From GCA-003244245 sp038276315 (lineage in GTDB: Bacteria > Actinomycetota > Actinomycetes > Mycobacteriales > Pseudonocardiaceae), in contig JBBPZY010000293.1 of the NCBI GenBank assembly GCA_038276315.1, positions 8,509 through 72,508 on the forward strand: a DNA stretch of 64,000 bases, written 5' to 3'. Shown in pieces: positions 8,370-16,642 of the stretch (within the stretch, counting starts at the first letter, position 1; every line of letters begins with the position of its first letter). The notes under the pieces were generated by a model. That model was not told the origin of the DNA, made no database searches, and saw nothing but the letters and a program-made list of their open reading frames with translations. A program made the position numbers and the translations under genes.

Positions 8370-10043
8370 CTAACGCCCCGGTCCCGCTGGCACTGGAGGT
8401 CCCTGCACGGGTGGCCCCGACCCCGGGGACGCCCCGGGGAAGCCCAGCGGCAGCGGACTGCCGGTGAGCTCGATGTCCCGACCTCTAGGCAGCGTGAGGC
8501 GGAAGGCACTGCCCTTCCCTGGTGCACCCCAGGCCTGCAACCAGCCCCCGTGCAGGCGGGCGTCCTCCAGACTGATCGACAGGCCGAGTCCCGTACCCCC
8601 AGTGCGCCGATCTCGCGATGGGTCGCCCCGCCAGAATCGGGTGAACACCAGATCCTGCTGACCTGGCTGCAGTCCGATGCCGTGGTCGCGCACGAGCACC
8701 GCGACCGCGTCCGAGTCGGCCGCGACGATCACCTGGACCGGGTGGCCCTCGCCGTGGTCCAACGCGTTGGTGAGCAGATTGCGCAGGATCCGCTCGACGC
8801 GCCGCGGGTCGACCTCGGCGAGTACCTCGTCGTCCGGCAGGTCCAGCTCCACCGCAGTGCCGGCGCGGTCGGCCACCGCGCGCACCGATGCCACCGCGTT
8901 CGCCACGGTGGCGCGCAGGTCGACGGTCTCACCGTGCAGCTCGGCGACCCCGGCGTCCAGCCGGGAGATCTCGAGTAAGTCAGCCAGCAACGTCTCGAAT
9001 CGATCCAGCTCGCTGACCAGCAGCTCGACCGGACGGTGCAGCACCGGGTGCAGCTTGTCGCGTGACTCATAGAGCAGATCGGCAGCCATCCGAACGGTCG
9101 TCAGCGGGGTGCGCAGCTCGTGGGACACGTCGGAGGTGAAACCACGCTGCAGCTCACCGAACTCCTCCAGCTGGCGGATCTGACGCTGGATACTGGCGGC
9201 CATCTCGTTGAACGAGGTACCCAGCCGGGCCATCTCGTCCTCCCCGACGACTGGCATGCGCTCCTCGAGGTGGCCGTCGGCGAAACGTTCGGCAACCTCG
9301 GCGGCTTGGCGGACCGGAACCACCACCTGGCGGGTCACCAGGCTGGCGATGCCCGCGATCAGCACCAGCAGCACCAACCCGCCGAGCACCAGGGTGGACT
9401 GCACCAAGGTCAGCGTGCGCTGCTCGGCGGTGAGCGGGAACAGCAAGTAGAGCTGCATCGTGCGACCCGCACTGGCGACTGGCATGCCGACAGCCAGCAT
9501 GATCATCGCAGTTGAACCCCGTTGCACTGTGGTGATCTTGTGGGCGAGCGCGCCCCGTTCCACCGCGGAGCGCAGTACCGCGGGGACGTCTTCCAGCGGG
9601 CCGATCTTCTGCCCGGTGCCGACCACCCCGGACGGGTCGCCGCCGTCGACGAGCACCGGCTCGTAAGCGCCGGCGCTGGCCGTGGCGGGACCCGTACCGG
9701 TCGGATCGGGATTGGTCAGCCGATCGACGGCGGTGGTAAGCCGCCCGGCCAGCGATGCTGACGTGGGATCCACCGCGCCGAGCTCGGACTCCACCAGGAT
9801 TCTGCTGTTTTCCGCCTGCAACAGCGCAGCCTGCGTCTTGTTCTCGATCAGCCGCTCAGCGAGCTGGGCCTGCAATACCATGCCCAGCACCAACACCACG
9901 GTGGACGACAGCGCGACGGTGCTGCTCACCACCCGCACCTTCAGGGAGCGGCGCCACAGCGCGCCGAACATCGCGGTCAGCTCACCGGCCGCTTCGGTGA
10001 CCGGGCGCAGCTGGTCGGTCGCCCTGCCGGCGAGCGACGTCAC
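8370..10043 (-). CDS. mtrB: Sensor histidine kinase MtrB
   Basis: 557 aa from GTG. Two membrane segments (about 38-60 and 205-235) bracket an extracellular sensor domain. They are followed by HAMP, a HisKA domain with the H-box SDVSHELRTPLTT near residue 310, and an HATPase_c domain with N-box NLLTNALDH, G1 DHGIGL and G2 GGTGLGLSIS. It phosphorylates MtrA and couples cell division and wall status to transcription. The tail beyond the kinase is Pro/Gly-rich. Sits between mtrA and lpqB. Confidence 0.97.
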   Translation of the reverse strand: MTSLAGRATDQLRPVTEAAGELTAMFGALWRRSLKVRVVSSTVALSSTVVLVLGMVLQAQLAERLIENKTQAALLQAENSRILVESELGAVDPTSASLAGRLTTAVDRLTNPDPTGTGPATASAGAYEPVLVDGGDPSGVVGTGQKIGPLEDVPAVLRSAVERGALAHKITTVQRGSTAMIMLAVGMPVASAGRTMQLYLLFPLTAEQRTLTLVQSTLVLGGLVLLVLIAGIASLVTRQVVVPVRQAAEVAERFADGHLEERMPVVGEDEMARLGTSFNEMAASIQRQIRQLEEFGELQRGFTSDVSHELRTPLTTVRMAADLLYESRDKLHPVLHRPVELLVSELDRFETLLADLLEISRLDAGVAELHGETVDLRATVANAVASVRAVADRAGTAVELDLPDDEVLAEVDPRRVERILRNLLTNALDHGEGHPVQVIVAADSDAVAVLVRDHGIGLQPGQQDLVFTRFWRGDPSRDRRTGGTGLGLSISLEDARLHGGWLQAWGAPGKGSAFRLTLPRGRDIELTGSPLPLGFPGASPGSGPPVQGPPVPAGPGR

Positions 10044-10086
10044 CGCGAAATGATCCCTAATGCGGGAATCGGCAGCAGCGCAGGCA

Positions 10087-10773
10087 TCACGCGGTACCGG
10101 CCTTATAACCGATACCGCGCACGGTGAGCACCACCTCGGGATGCTCGGGATCGCGCTCGACCTTGGAGCGGAGGCGCTGCACGTGCACGTTGACCAATCG
10201 GGTGTCCGCGGCGTGCCGGTAGCCCCAGACCTGCTCGAGCAGCACCTCGCGGGTGAACACCTGGCGCGGCTTGCGGGCCAGCGCGAGCAGCAGCTCGAAC
10301 TCCAGCGGCGTCAGCGAGATCGGCGTGCCATCCCGGCTGACCCGGTGGCCTGGCACGTCGATCGCCAGGTCCCCGATGGTGAGTTGCTCGGCGGGATCAC
10401 CGTCGATGCGGCGCAACCGGGCGCGCAACCTGGCCACCAGCTCCTGCGTTTTGGGTGGCTTGACCATGTAGTCGTCAGCGCCGGACTCCAAGCCCAGCAC
10501 CACGTCGACGGTGTCACTCCTCGCGGTGAGCATCACGACCGGGACATCGGATTCGGCACGGATCGCCTTGCACACGTCGATGCCGCTCATGCCCGGCAAC
10601 ATCAGATCCAACAACACCAGGTCGGGTTTCAGCTCGCGCAGCGCGGGCATTACCTTGGTACCCTCGCCGACTACCGCGGTTTCGAAGCCCGCCTGACGCA
10701 GCGCGATGGACAACATCTCAGCGGACGCGGGATCATCCTCCACCACCAGCACACGAGCTGCCATACCCACCAT
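10087..10773 (-). CDS. mtrA: Response regulator MtrA
   Basis: 228 aa from ATG at 10773 (MVGMAARVLVVEDD), the same length as the M. tuberculosis protein. OmpR/PhoB class: receiver domain 1-125 with acidic pair E12/D13/D14, phosphoacceptor D56 in LLDLMLPG and the conserved Lys of the YMVKP motif; winged-helix DNA-binding domain about 135-228 with VFTREVLLEQVWGYRH. Essential in mycobacteria, controlling wall hydrolases and replication-linked genes. Located between tmk and mtrB in one transcription unit. Confidence 0.97.
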   Translation of the reverse strand: MVGMAARVLVVEDDPASAEMLSIALRQAGFETAVVGEGTKVMPALRELKPDLVLLDLMLPGMSGIDVCKAIRAESDVPVVMLTARSDTVDVVLGLESGADDYMVKPPKTQELVARLRARLRRIDGDPAEQLTIGDLAIDVPGHRVSRDGTPISLTPLEFELLLALARKPRQVFTREVLLEQVWGYRHAADTRLVNVHVQRLRSKVERDPEHPEVVLTVRGIGYKAGTA

Positions 10774-10817
10774 CGTGGCATTGCGGGCGACGGTCCCGCC
10801 GGTCGGGCGGCAGTCGC

Positions 10818-11474
10818 TCAACCGAGCAGCCGCACCGCCAGCTCGCTGAGGTCGCTCGTTGCCGAGGCGCCGGCGGTAGCGCCGTCTAAGACAGACCACG
10901 GAGCAAGCCAGCCACTGGCGGCCAGACCGTCATAGACGGCTGCGCACCGCGCCTGCAGCCCATGATCAGTCTCATACAGGTCCTTCGCCCGCGCGCTGTC
11001 CGCGCCGGCCCGGCGATCCGCACGGGCAGCGGCGACGCTCATCGGCACCCGCAGCAGCAGCTGGATATCGGGCACCGGGACGCCGAACCGGTCGACCTCC
11101 AGACCACGGAGCCATTCGACGAACGGGCCGTGCGCGTCCTCGTGCAGCCGCGCCGCGCCGTATGCCGCGTTCGAGGCGACGTAGCGATCCAGCAGTACCA
11201 CGTCGTGGCCGCACCGCAGCGTGCGCAGCTGCTCGGCGGCAGCTCGTCGGTCCAGGGCGAACAGCACCGCCATGCCGTGCACCGAGCCGGCGAGATCGCC
11301 CAGCCGCCCGTAAAGCGCGTCGCGTGCCAGCTCGGCGTGGACGTCGCTGTCGTAACGGGGAAACGCCATCCGGGCCACGCTCGCGCCTCGGGCGCCCAGC
11401 GCGGCCACCAGCCCGTCGGCGAGGGTGCGCTTGCCCGCCCCGTCGAGCCCCTCGATGACCACCACCTGACCCAC
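10818..11474 (-). CDS. tmk: dTMP kinase
   Basis: 218 aa from GTG at 11474, giving the standard start VGQVVVIEGLDGAGKRT with the P-loop at residues 8-16. A DRYVASN motif near 95 binds dTMP. It converts dTMP to dTDP for DNA synthesis. Lys-Arg in the P-loop, where most kinases have Lys-Ser/Thr-Thr, is typical of the actinobacterial Tmk form (Rv3247c). Immediately upstream of mtrA. The sahH gene that lies next to tmk in mycobacteria is not here; a biotin carboxylase gene occupies that place. Confidence 0.93.
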   Translation of the reverse strand: MGQVVVIEGLDGAGKRTLADGLVAALGARGASVARMAFPRYDSDVHAELARDALYGRLGDLAGSVHGMAVLFALDRRAAAEQLRTLRCGHDVVLLDRYVASNAAYGAARLHEDAHGPFVEWLRGLEVDRFGVPVPDIQLLLRVPMSVAAARADRRAGADSARAKDLYETDHGLQARCAAVYDGLAASGWLAPWSVLDGATAGASATSDLSELAVRLLG

Positions 11475-11539
11475 GCCCGCACACGCTAGACCAGCGCTAC
11501 GGAGCAGGAGAGCAGTCGCTGGGGCACAGAGAGCGCGGG

Positions 11540-12883
11540 TTAGGGGCGCATCCGGGCGACTAGGCCGGTGTCGTAGTGACCGGAGACGAATTCGGGGTGC
11601 TCCAGCAATTCGGCGTGGAAGGGCAGGTTGCACTTCGGCCCGGTGACGGTGAATCCGGCAACCGCGATGCGGGCCCGCGCCAGCGCCTGCTCCCGATCCG
11701 ATCCGTGCACCACGAGCTTGGCGAGCAGCGAGTCATAGAACGGCGTCACCGTGGTGCCCGCCGCGTAACCGGAGTCGACCCGCACCCCCTTGCCGCTCGG
11801 TTCCACCCACCCGGTAACCGGCCCAGGACCGGGCAGGAAACGCTTCGGGTCCTCGGCGTTGACCCGCAGTTCGATCGCGTGTCCGATAGGGGTCACAGCG
11901 TCGGCGTCGAAACCAGGTTCGGTGCCATCGGCAATACGCAACTGGGCCGCCACCAGGTCCACGCCATAGCGCAACTCGGTGACCGGGTGCTCCACCTGCA
12001 GCCGGGTGTTCATCTCCAGGAAGAAGAACTCACCGGTGTCCTGGTCGAGCAGAAACTCCACCGTTCCCGCATTGCGATAATCCACCGTGGCGGCGGCCAG
12101 CACTGCGGCGGAGTCCAACCGGGCGCGGAGATCAGGCTCGTCGGCGGGTGACGGACTGTCCTCAGCGACCTTCTGGTGGCGCCGCTGCACCGAGCATTCG
12201 CGCTCCCCCAGCGCTACCACCCGACCGTCGGCCAACCCGAGAACCTGCACCTCAACGTGCCGTACCCGTGGGAAGTACCGCTCGACGAACAATCTCGAGT
12301 CACCGAAGAGCCGGTGGGCGAAGGCGGCGACCTTGGGGTACTCGGTGCGCACGGTCGCCGCGTCGGCCGCCACCGCCATGCCCATCCCACCTCCGCCGGC
12401 GGCGGCCTTGAGCATAACGGGGAAGCCGACCTTCTCGGCTTCAACGACCGCAGCGTCCTGCGTGACCACGGCGTGAGTCGAACCGGGCGCCACCGGCACC
12501 CCGGCGGCCGCGACGGTTTCCCGGGCGGCCACCTTGTCACCCATCGCGGAGATCGCTTCAGCGCTGGGGCCGACCCACGCCAGGCCCGCATCGGACACCG
12601 CGCGGGCGAATTCGGGGTCCTCGGAGAGGAACCCGTAACCGGGGTGTACCGCGACCGCCCGGGTCCGGCAGGCGGCGTCAAGCAGCTGGCGGGAGTCCCG
12701 GTAGGCCTGCGCGGGTGGCCCGGTGAGCTCCACCGCGTCATCCGCCTCGGCGACGAACGGCAGCTCCGCGTCTACCGAGGAGTGCACCGCGACGGTCCGT
12801 ATGCCCAGACGCCGTGCGGAGCGGATAACCCGCCTGGCGATCTCACCCCGGTTGGCGACCAACAGTGACTCGAACACGCGCAC
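11540..12883 (-). CDS. Biotin carboxylase subunit (stand-alone)
   Basis: 447 aa, the usual length of an isolated biotin carboxylase. N-domain begins FESLLVANRGEIA; the ATP-grasp domain shows the glycine-rich lid KAAAGGGGMGM near residue 160; catalytic EMNTRLQVEHPVTE lies near 290; the C-domain ends about 445. It carboxylates biotin on a carrier using ATP and bicarbonate. Unlike the AccA3-type proteins of mycobacteria it carries no biotin carrier domain (no MKM motif), and no carrier or carboxyltransferase gene is beside it, so partners must be encoded elsewhere. Substrate pathway (acetyl-, propionyl- or other acyl-CoA) cannot be told. Confidence 0.9.
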   Translation of the reverse strand: MRVFESLLVANRGEIARRVIRSARRLGIRTVAVHSSVDAELPFVAEADDAVELTGPPAQAYRDSRQLLDAACRTRAVAVHPGYGFLSEDPEFARAVSDAGLAWVGPSAEAISAMGDKVAARETVAAAGVPVAPGSTHAVVTQDAAVVEAEKVGFPVMLKAAAGGGGMGMAVAADAATVRTEYPKVAAFAHRLFGDSRLFVERYFPRVRHVEVQVLGLADGRVVALGERECSVQRRHQKVAEDSPSPADEPDLRARLDSAAVLAAATVDYRNAGTVEFLLDQDTGEFFFLEMNTRLQVEHPVTELRYGVDLVAAQLRIADGTEPGFDADAVTPIGHAIELRVNAEDPKRFLPGPGPVTGWVEPSGKGVRVDSGYAAGTTVTPFYDSLLAKLVVHGSDREQALARARIAVAGFTVTGPKCNLPFHAELLEHPEFVSGHYDTGLVARMRP

Positions 12884-12923
12884 TTCCCTCCCGATCTCCC
12901 CACCGCTGGCTCGTGGGGAGACC

Positions 12924-13868
12924 CTACCCAGACCCCGCGCAGCGCTCAGCGGTGCTCGCAGGCGTGCGATCCAGGTCCGGTTCCAGGTAGATGATCCGGG
13001 CGGCGGGGACGGCGCCGCGGACGCGCGCCTCGGCCTCGTCGATGACCCGGGCCACCTCGGCGGTGGACATGGTGGCCGCCACCGCGATCTTCGCGGCGAC
13101 CAGCAGCTCGTCCGGGCCGAGGTACTGGGTCCGGAGGTGGATCACCCGGTCCACGCCTCGGCCCACCATCGCGGTACGGATAGTGCAGAGCTCCGCGGGC
13201 CCGGAACCCTCGCCGATCAGCAGGCTTTTGGTCTCCACGATAAGGATGATCGCGATGATCCCGAGTAGCAGGCCGATGCCCAGCGTGCCGATCGCGTCCC
13301 ACACCGGCTCCCCGGTGAGCACCGCCAACCCGACCCCCGCCAGGGCGAAGGCCAGCCCGACAAGCGCGCCCGAATCCTCCAACAGCACCACCGGAAGTTC
13401 TGGGGACTTCGACTGCCTGATGAACCGCCACCAGCTACCGGCTCCCTTGAGCGGCCTGGACTCCCTGATCGCGGTGCGGAAACTCAGACCCTCCAACACG
13501 ATCGCCACGGCCAGGATCCCGACGGCGACCACTGGTGAACTGATCTCCTCGGGGCTGTGCAGCTTGTGGGCGCCTTCATAGAGTGCGAACACCGAACCGA
13601 GGCTGAACAGCAGCAGCGCCACCACAAACGAGTAGAAGTAGCGGTCGCGACCGTAGCCGAACGGGTGCTCATCGGTGGCTTCCCGCCGGGCGCGCTTGCG
13701 GCCGATCAGCAGCAGACCCTGGTTGGACGTGTCGGCCACCGAGTGCACCGCCTCGGCGAGTATCGACGATGACCCGGTGACCAGAAAGCCGGCGAACTTC
13801 GCCAGTGCGATGCCGGCGTTAGCCGCCAACGCAGCGACGATCGCCGTTTTCCCGCCCCCCGCTGACAC
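12924..13868 (-). CDS. Cation diffusion facilitator transporter
   Basis: 314 aa with six predicted membrane segments and a cytosolic C-terminal domain (about 210-314). Metal-site motifs: AEAVHSVADTSNQ in TM2 (His and Asp ligands) and LLEDSGALVGL in TM5, which has E-D in place of the usual H-x3-D pair, a pattern I associate with the SLC30A9-like branch. It probably exports a divalent metal such as Zn, Mn or Fe by proton antiport; the metal is not predictable. Gene neighbours on either side (accC, manA) are unrelated. Confidence 0.88.
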   Translation of the reverse strand: MSAGGGKTAIVAALAANAGIALAKFAGFLVTGSSSILAEAVHSVADTSNQGLLLIGRKRARREATDEHPFGYGRDRYFYSFVVALLLFSLGSVFALYEGAHKLHSPEEISSPVVAVGILAVAIVLEGLSFRTAIRESRPLKGAGSWWRFIRQSKSPELPVVLLEDSGALVGLAFALAGVGLAVLTGEPVWDAIGTLGIGLLLGIIAIILIVETKSLLIGEGSGPAELCTIRTAMVGRGVDRVIHLRTQYLGPDELLVAAKIAVAATMSTAEVARVIDEAEARVRGAVPAARIIYLEPDLDRTPASTAERCAGSG

Positions 13869-13903
13869 CCTTTCGCCTCCTTGCTCGGGCGGCTAATAGA
13901 ACG

Positions 13904-15217
13904 CTATTCGGAGCCGAATGACGGTCTGGGGTGAGCTGGTAACGGCGCTAGACCGGGTAGGGCGCGGAATAGTTGCACCGGGCCGGGACCAGGGCACACA
14001 GTGACCTCGGGATCCTCGGCGGCCAGCCATACCGAACCACCTCGGCGCACGGTGACGCTGCCACCGCCGAGGGAATGCAATCGAGCTGAGCCCTGAGTGC
14101 ACAGCAGGATCTGTGGCCATCGACCGTGCAGGCACACCGGGGTCGACTCGCCGTGCGCCCATTCCAGCCGAGTCAGCTGAAACTCCTCCGCCAAAGTGCG
14201 ATAAGCAGTTTCGTGCGGCCCCACCGGTTCACCGCGTTGCACCGGCAGCGCACCGTAGGAGAAATCCAGTACCCGCAGCAGCTCCGGGACGTCGATGTGC
14301 TTGGAGGTCAAACCGCCGCGCAGTACGTTGTCCGAATTAGCGCTGATTTCCACACCGGTGCCCCGCAGGTAGGTGTGCAGGTTGCCAGCGGGCAGGTACA
14401 TCGCCTGTCCCGACGCCAGCACGACGTGGTTGAGCAGCAGGGCCGCAAGCACTCCGACATCGCCCGGATAGATCTCGGCCAGCTCGAGAATCACCCGACA
14501 CTCTGCTCGAAAATCACCCCCGCGAGGGCTTCGAAAATCGCCTCCGCGAGGAGAAGAGTCCCACACGCCGTTGCGGCGCAGTATCGCTACGCAGCCATCC
14601 AGGGTAGGGGGCAGTACCGCCTTCATCGCCGGCTCGGGCATCGTGATCCAGGTGGTGAACAAGGTTCGCAACCCGTCAGCATTGGGCTCAGCCGCGAGCA
14701 TCGCACGGTAGGGCTCCAGCGCCGGCACGTCCAGAGCTTCGAGCAACCCGACGGTGCGTAGCGGATCCCGGAAACCGGCCAGCGCCTGGAGCTCGGTGAG
14801 CGCGCAGATCAGCTCGGGTTTGTGGCTGGGGTCGACGTAGTTGCGTTCTGGCGCGTCCCGGGGCACCCCCCGGACCTCCTCGCGGGCGAAGCCCTCAGCA
14901 GCCTGCTCCGCGGATGGGTGGGCCTGCAAACTCAGCGGCTCCTCGGCGGCGAGCACCTTGAGCAGGAACGGCAACTGGCCACCCCAGCGTTGCGCACAGC
15001 GCGGCCCGAGATGCCGGTATGGGTCGCCACGCAGGGCTTCCAGCAGGGAGGTCTGGGCCCCATCTGCGTGTATCAGCACCGACGGATCCGCCGGGTGCGC
15101 ACCCAGCCATAGCTCCGCCTGCGGGTGCGGGGCGGGAACCGGACCGCCGACTAGCTCCGGGATCGCCGTCCGGGAACCCCAGGCGTAAGGCCGAACCGCG
15201 TTGCGCAACAGCTCCAC
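13904..15217 (-). CDS. manA: Mannose-6-phosphate isomerase class I
   Basis: 437 aa from GTG at 15217, preceded by GGGAGGGG and giving the family start VELLRNAVRPYAWGSRTAI. Zinc-site cupin enzyme interconverting fructose-6-P and mannose-6-P. Visible ligand motifs are LQAHPS near residue 96 and DPSHKPE near 130. It feeds GDP-mannose together with manB and the GDP-mannose pyrophosphorylase in this window. Odd point: an eight-residue perfect tandem duplication, SPRGGDFR twice, encoded by a 24-bp DNA repeat, sits in the middle of the protein (see the repeat at 14507). Confidence 0.93.
   Translation of the reverse strand: MELLRNAVRPYAWGSRTAIPELVGGPVPAPHPQAELWLGAHPADPSVLIHADGAQTSLLEALRGDPYRHLGPRCAQRWGGQLPFLLKVLAAEEPLSLQAHPSAEQAAEGFAREEVRGVPRDAPERNYVDPSHKPELICALTELQALAGFRDPLRTVGLLEALDVPALEPYRAMLAAEPNADGLRTLFTTWITMPEPAMKAVLPPTLDGCVAILRRNGVWDSSPRGGDFRSPRGGDFRAECRVILELAEIYPGDVGVLAALLLNHVVLASGQAMYLPAGNLHTYLRGTGVEISANSDNVLRGGLTSKHIDVPELLRVLDFSYGALPVQRGEPVGPHETAYRTLAEEFQLTRLEWAHGESTPVCLHGRWPQILLCTQGSARLHSLGGGSVTVRRGGSVWLAAEDPEVTVCPGPGPVQLFRALPGLAPLPAHPRPSFGSE
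14507..14551. repeat. 24-bp tandem repeat inside manA
   Basis: Two copies of TCGAAAATC(A/G)CC(C/T)CCGCGAGG at 14507-14527 and 14531-14551, period 24 bp, so the reading frame is kept and SPRGGDFR is encoded twice. I do not recall this stretch in mycobacterial ManA, so it looks like an inserted or expanded element in a loop. Confidence 0.85.
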
Positions 15218-15240
15218 AACCCCTCCCTTACCGCCTGCAT

Positions 15241-16407
15241 TCATTCGAGGACCGAGCCGGTCCAACCGGGCCTGCCCAACACACCCAGGCTCAACCCGAG
15301 GTACAGCGCGGCGAAGTCGAACCGTAGGGCCAGTACCGCGGCGGCACTTGCCGCGGCCCCCGGGTCACCCTGGCGCACCATCAGCTCCGCGTCTGCGGTC
15401 ACCACATCGGCGGCGGGCAACGCGTCCAACGCCGTGGCCCGCTCAGGCTCGGTGCCGGTGTCGGTGTCGGTGTCGGCGAGCACACCGAGCAGCACCGGCC
15501 GGACCGCTGGCAGCGCACCGTGCGGCGGCACATCCTCAATCGGATCCTCGAAAGGGTCAGTGAACACGTCAGCTTCCGCGCTCCCGCGTATCGCCTCGCG
15601 GCGCAGCACCGGCAGCGCTGCCACCTCATGGAATCCCGCCGCGTGCGCCACCACCCCCGCATGCGCGGCGAGCGCCCCGGCGCAATGCCCTGCCACTGCG
15701 GTGGCCACCGGATCAGTGCCCCACAGCAAGGGCGTGCGCCCGGTCAGCCGCAACGCCAGGGATTTGGCGGGGTTGACCAACGACTCGTGCGCGACGTGGT
15801 CGCGCTCGGCTTCCCGGTCCAGCTCGCCGGCCAGTGCCTCGACGTCAGTGGCTAGCAGACCCAGGGCATCCAACAGCAACAAACCGGCAGTCAGGCTCCG
15901 CGGCAGCGCCAACCCCGGTGGCACCTCGATTCTGGGCACCACCAGCACCGCTCGACCTGCCACCGCGGCCGCCACCGGGCCGTCCGCGGGCGCGGTGAGC
16001 ACCAACTGGGCTCCCCTGCCGACCGCACGGGCAAGGCCCTCGGCCAGCTCCCGATCGCCGGGATCGGTGGTGTTGGCCAGGACGATGTCCAACGCGCCGA
16101 CCCACATCGGCACCGACCGGGTAGTCACCACCGGTACCGGGCACGACGGCCCCAGCAGCGCGAGCAGCAGTGGTGCTGCGGCGGACGCCGCACCCGGTCG
16201 GGTCAGCAGCACCAAGGCGCGTGGACGTTCCCCGGTCAGCCTCCGCAGACCCGCCTCCTCGGCCGCGGCCGCCGTGGAACGCACTTGGGCGCCCGCCGTT
16301 GCCGCGGCGCGCAGCAACCCGCCGGTATCGATGGCCTCCAGGCGCCCAGGATTGTCGAGTAAGTCGTCGTCCCCACCCTGGAATCGGCTACGGTCGGATT
16401 CCATCAT
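15241..16407 (-). CDS. SIS-domain (TobH-like) protein
   Basis: 388 aa; its ATG overlaps the end of the upstream Trm112-like gene by 4 bp. Alternating beta/alpha pattern with a GAASAAAPLLLALLG-like phosphosugar-binding stretch, resembling the phosphoglucose-isomerase/SIS fold of actinobacterial TobH and Rv3256c proteins. Probably binds a phosphorylated sugar. It lies between manB and manA, so a role in mannose-phosphate metabolism is a reasonable inference, but no reaction is established. Confidence 0.75.
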   Translation of the reverse strand: MMESDRSRFQGGDDDLLDNPGRLEAIDTGGLLRAAATAGAQVRSTAAAAEEAGLRRLTGERPRALVLLTRPGAASAAAPLLLALLGPSCPVPVVTTRSVPMWVGALDIVLANTTDPGDRELAEGLARAVGRGAQLVLTAPADGPVAAAVAGRAVLVVPRIEVPPGLALPRSLTAGLLLLDALGLLATDVEALAGELDREAERDHVAHESLVNPAKSLALRLTGRTPLLWGTDPVATAVAGHCAGALAAHAGVVAHAAGFHEVAALPVLRREAIRGSAEADVFTDPFEDPIEDVPPHGALPAVRPVLLGVLADTDTDTGTEPERATALDALPAADVVTADAELMVRQGDPGAAASAAAVLALRFDFAALYLGLSLGVLGRPGWTGSVLE

Positions 16408-16628
16408 CCGCCACCACCGCCGCTGTCGGCGTCCGGTCCGGTCCCGGGCAACGCCTCATGCAGCAGTAGCACTGGGATGCCATCGGTCACCGGGAAGCTG
16501 CGTCCGCATGCGGTACAGGTCAACGCATCCGCGTCAGGATCAGCAGCCGTACCGCTGCGCAGCCGCGCGTGGGCCGGGCACGGGCACGCCAAGATCTCCA
16601 TCAGCGCAGCGTCTAACTCCACGGCCAT
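16404..16628 (-). CDS. Trm112-like zinc-finger protein
   Basis: 74 aa from ATG at 16628, which lies 9 nt after AGGAGG; an ATG at 16637 directly abuts that site and is unlikely. Four zinc cysteines are seen as ACPCP and CTACG with a following FPVTDGIPVLL motif. Trm112/YcaR proteins are small zinc-binding partners or activators of methyltransferases. Sandwiched between manB and the SIS protein with tight spacing, so it is co-translated with them. C-terminus is glycine-rich. Confidence 0.85.
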   Translation of the reverse strand: MAVELDAALMEILACPCPAHARLRSGTAADPDADALTCTACGRSFPVTDGIPVLLLHEALPGTGPDADSGGGGG

Positions 16629-16642
16629 CGTCGTCATCCTCC

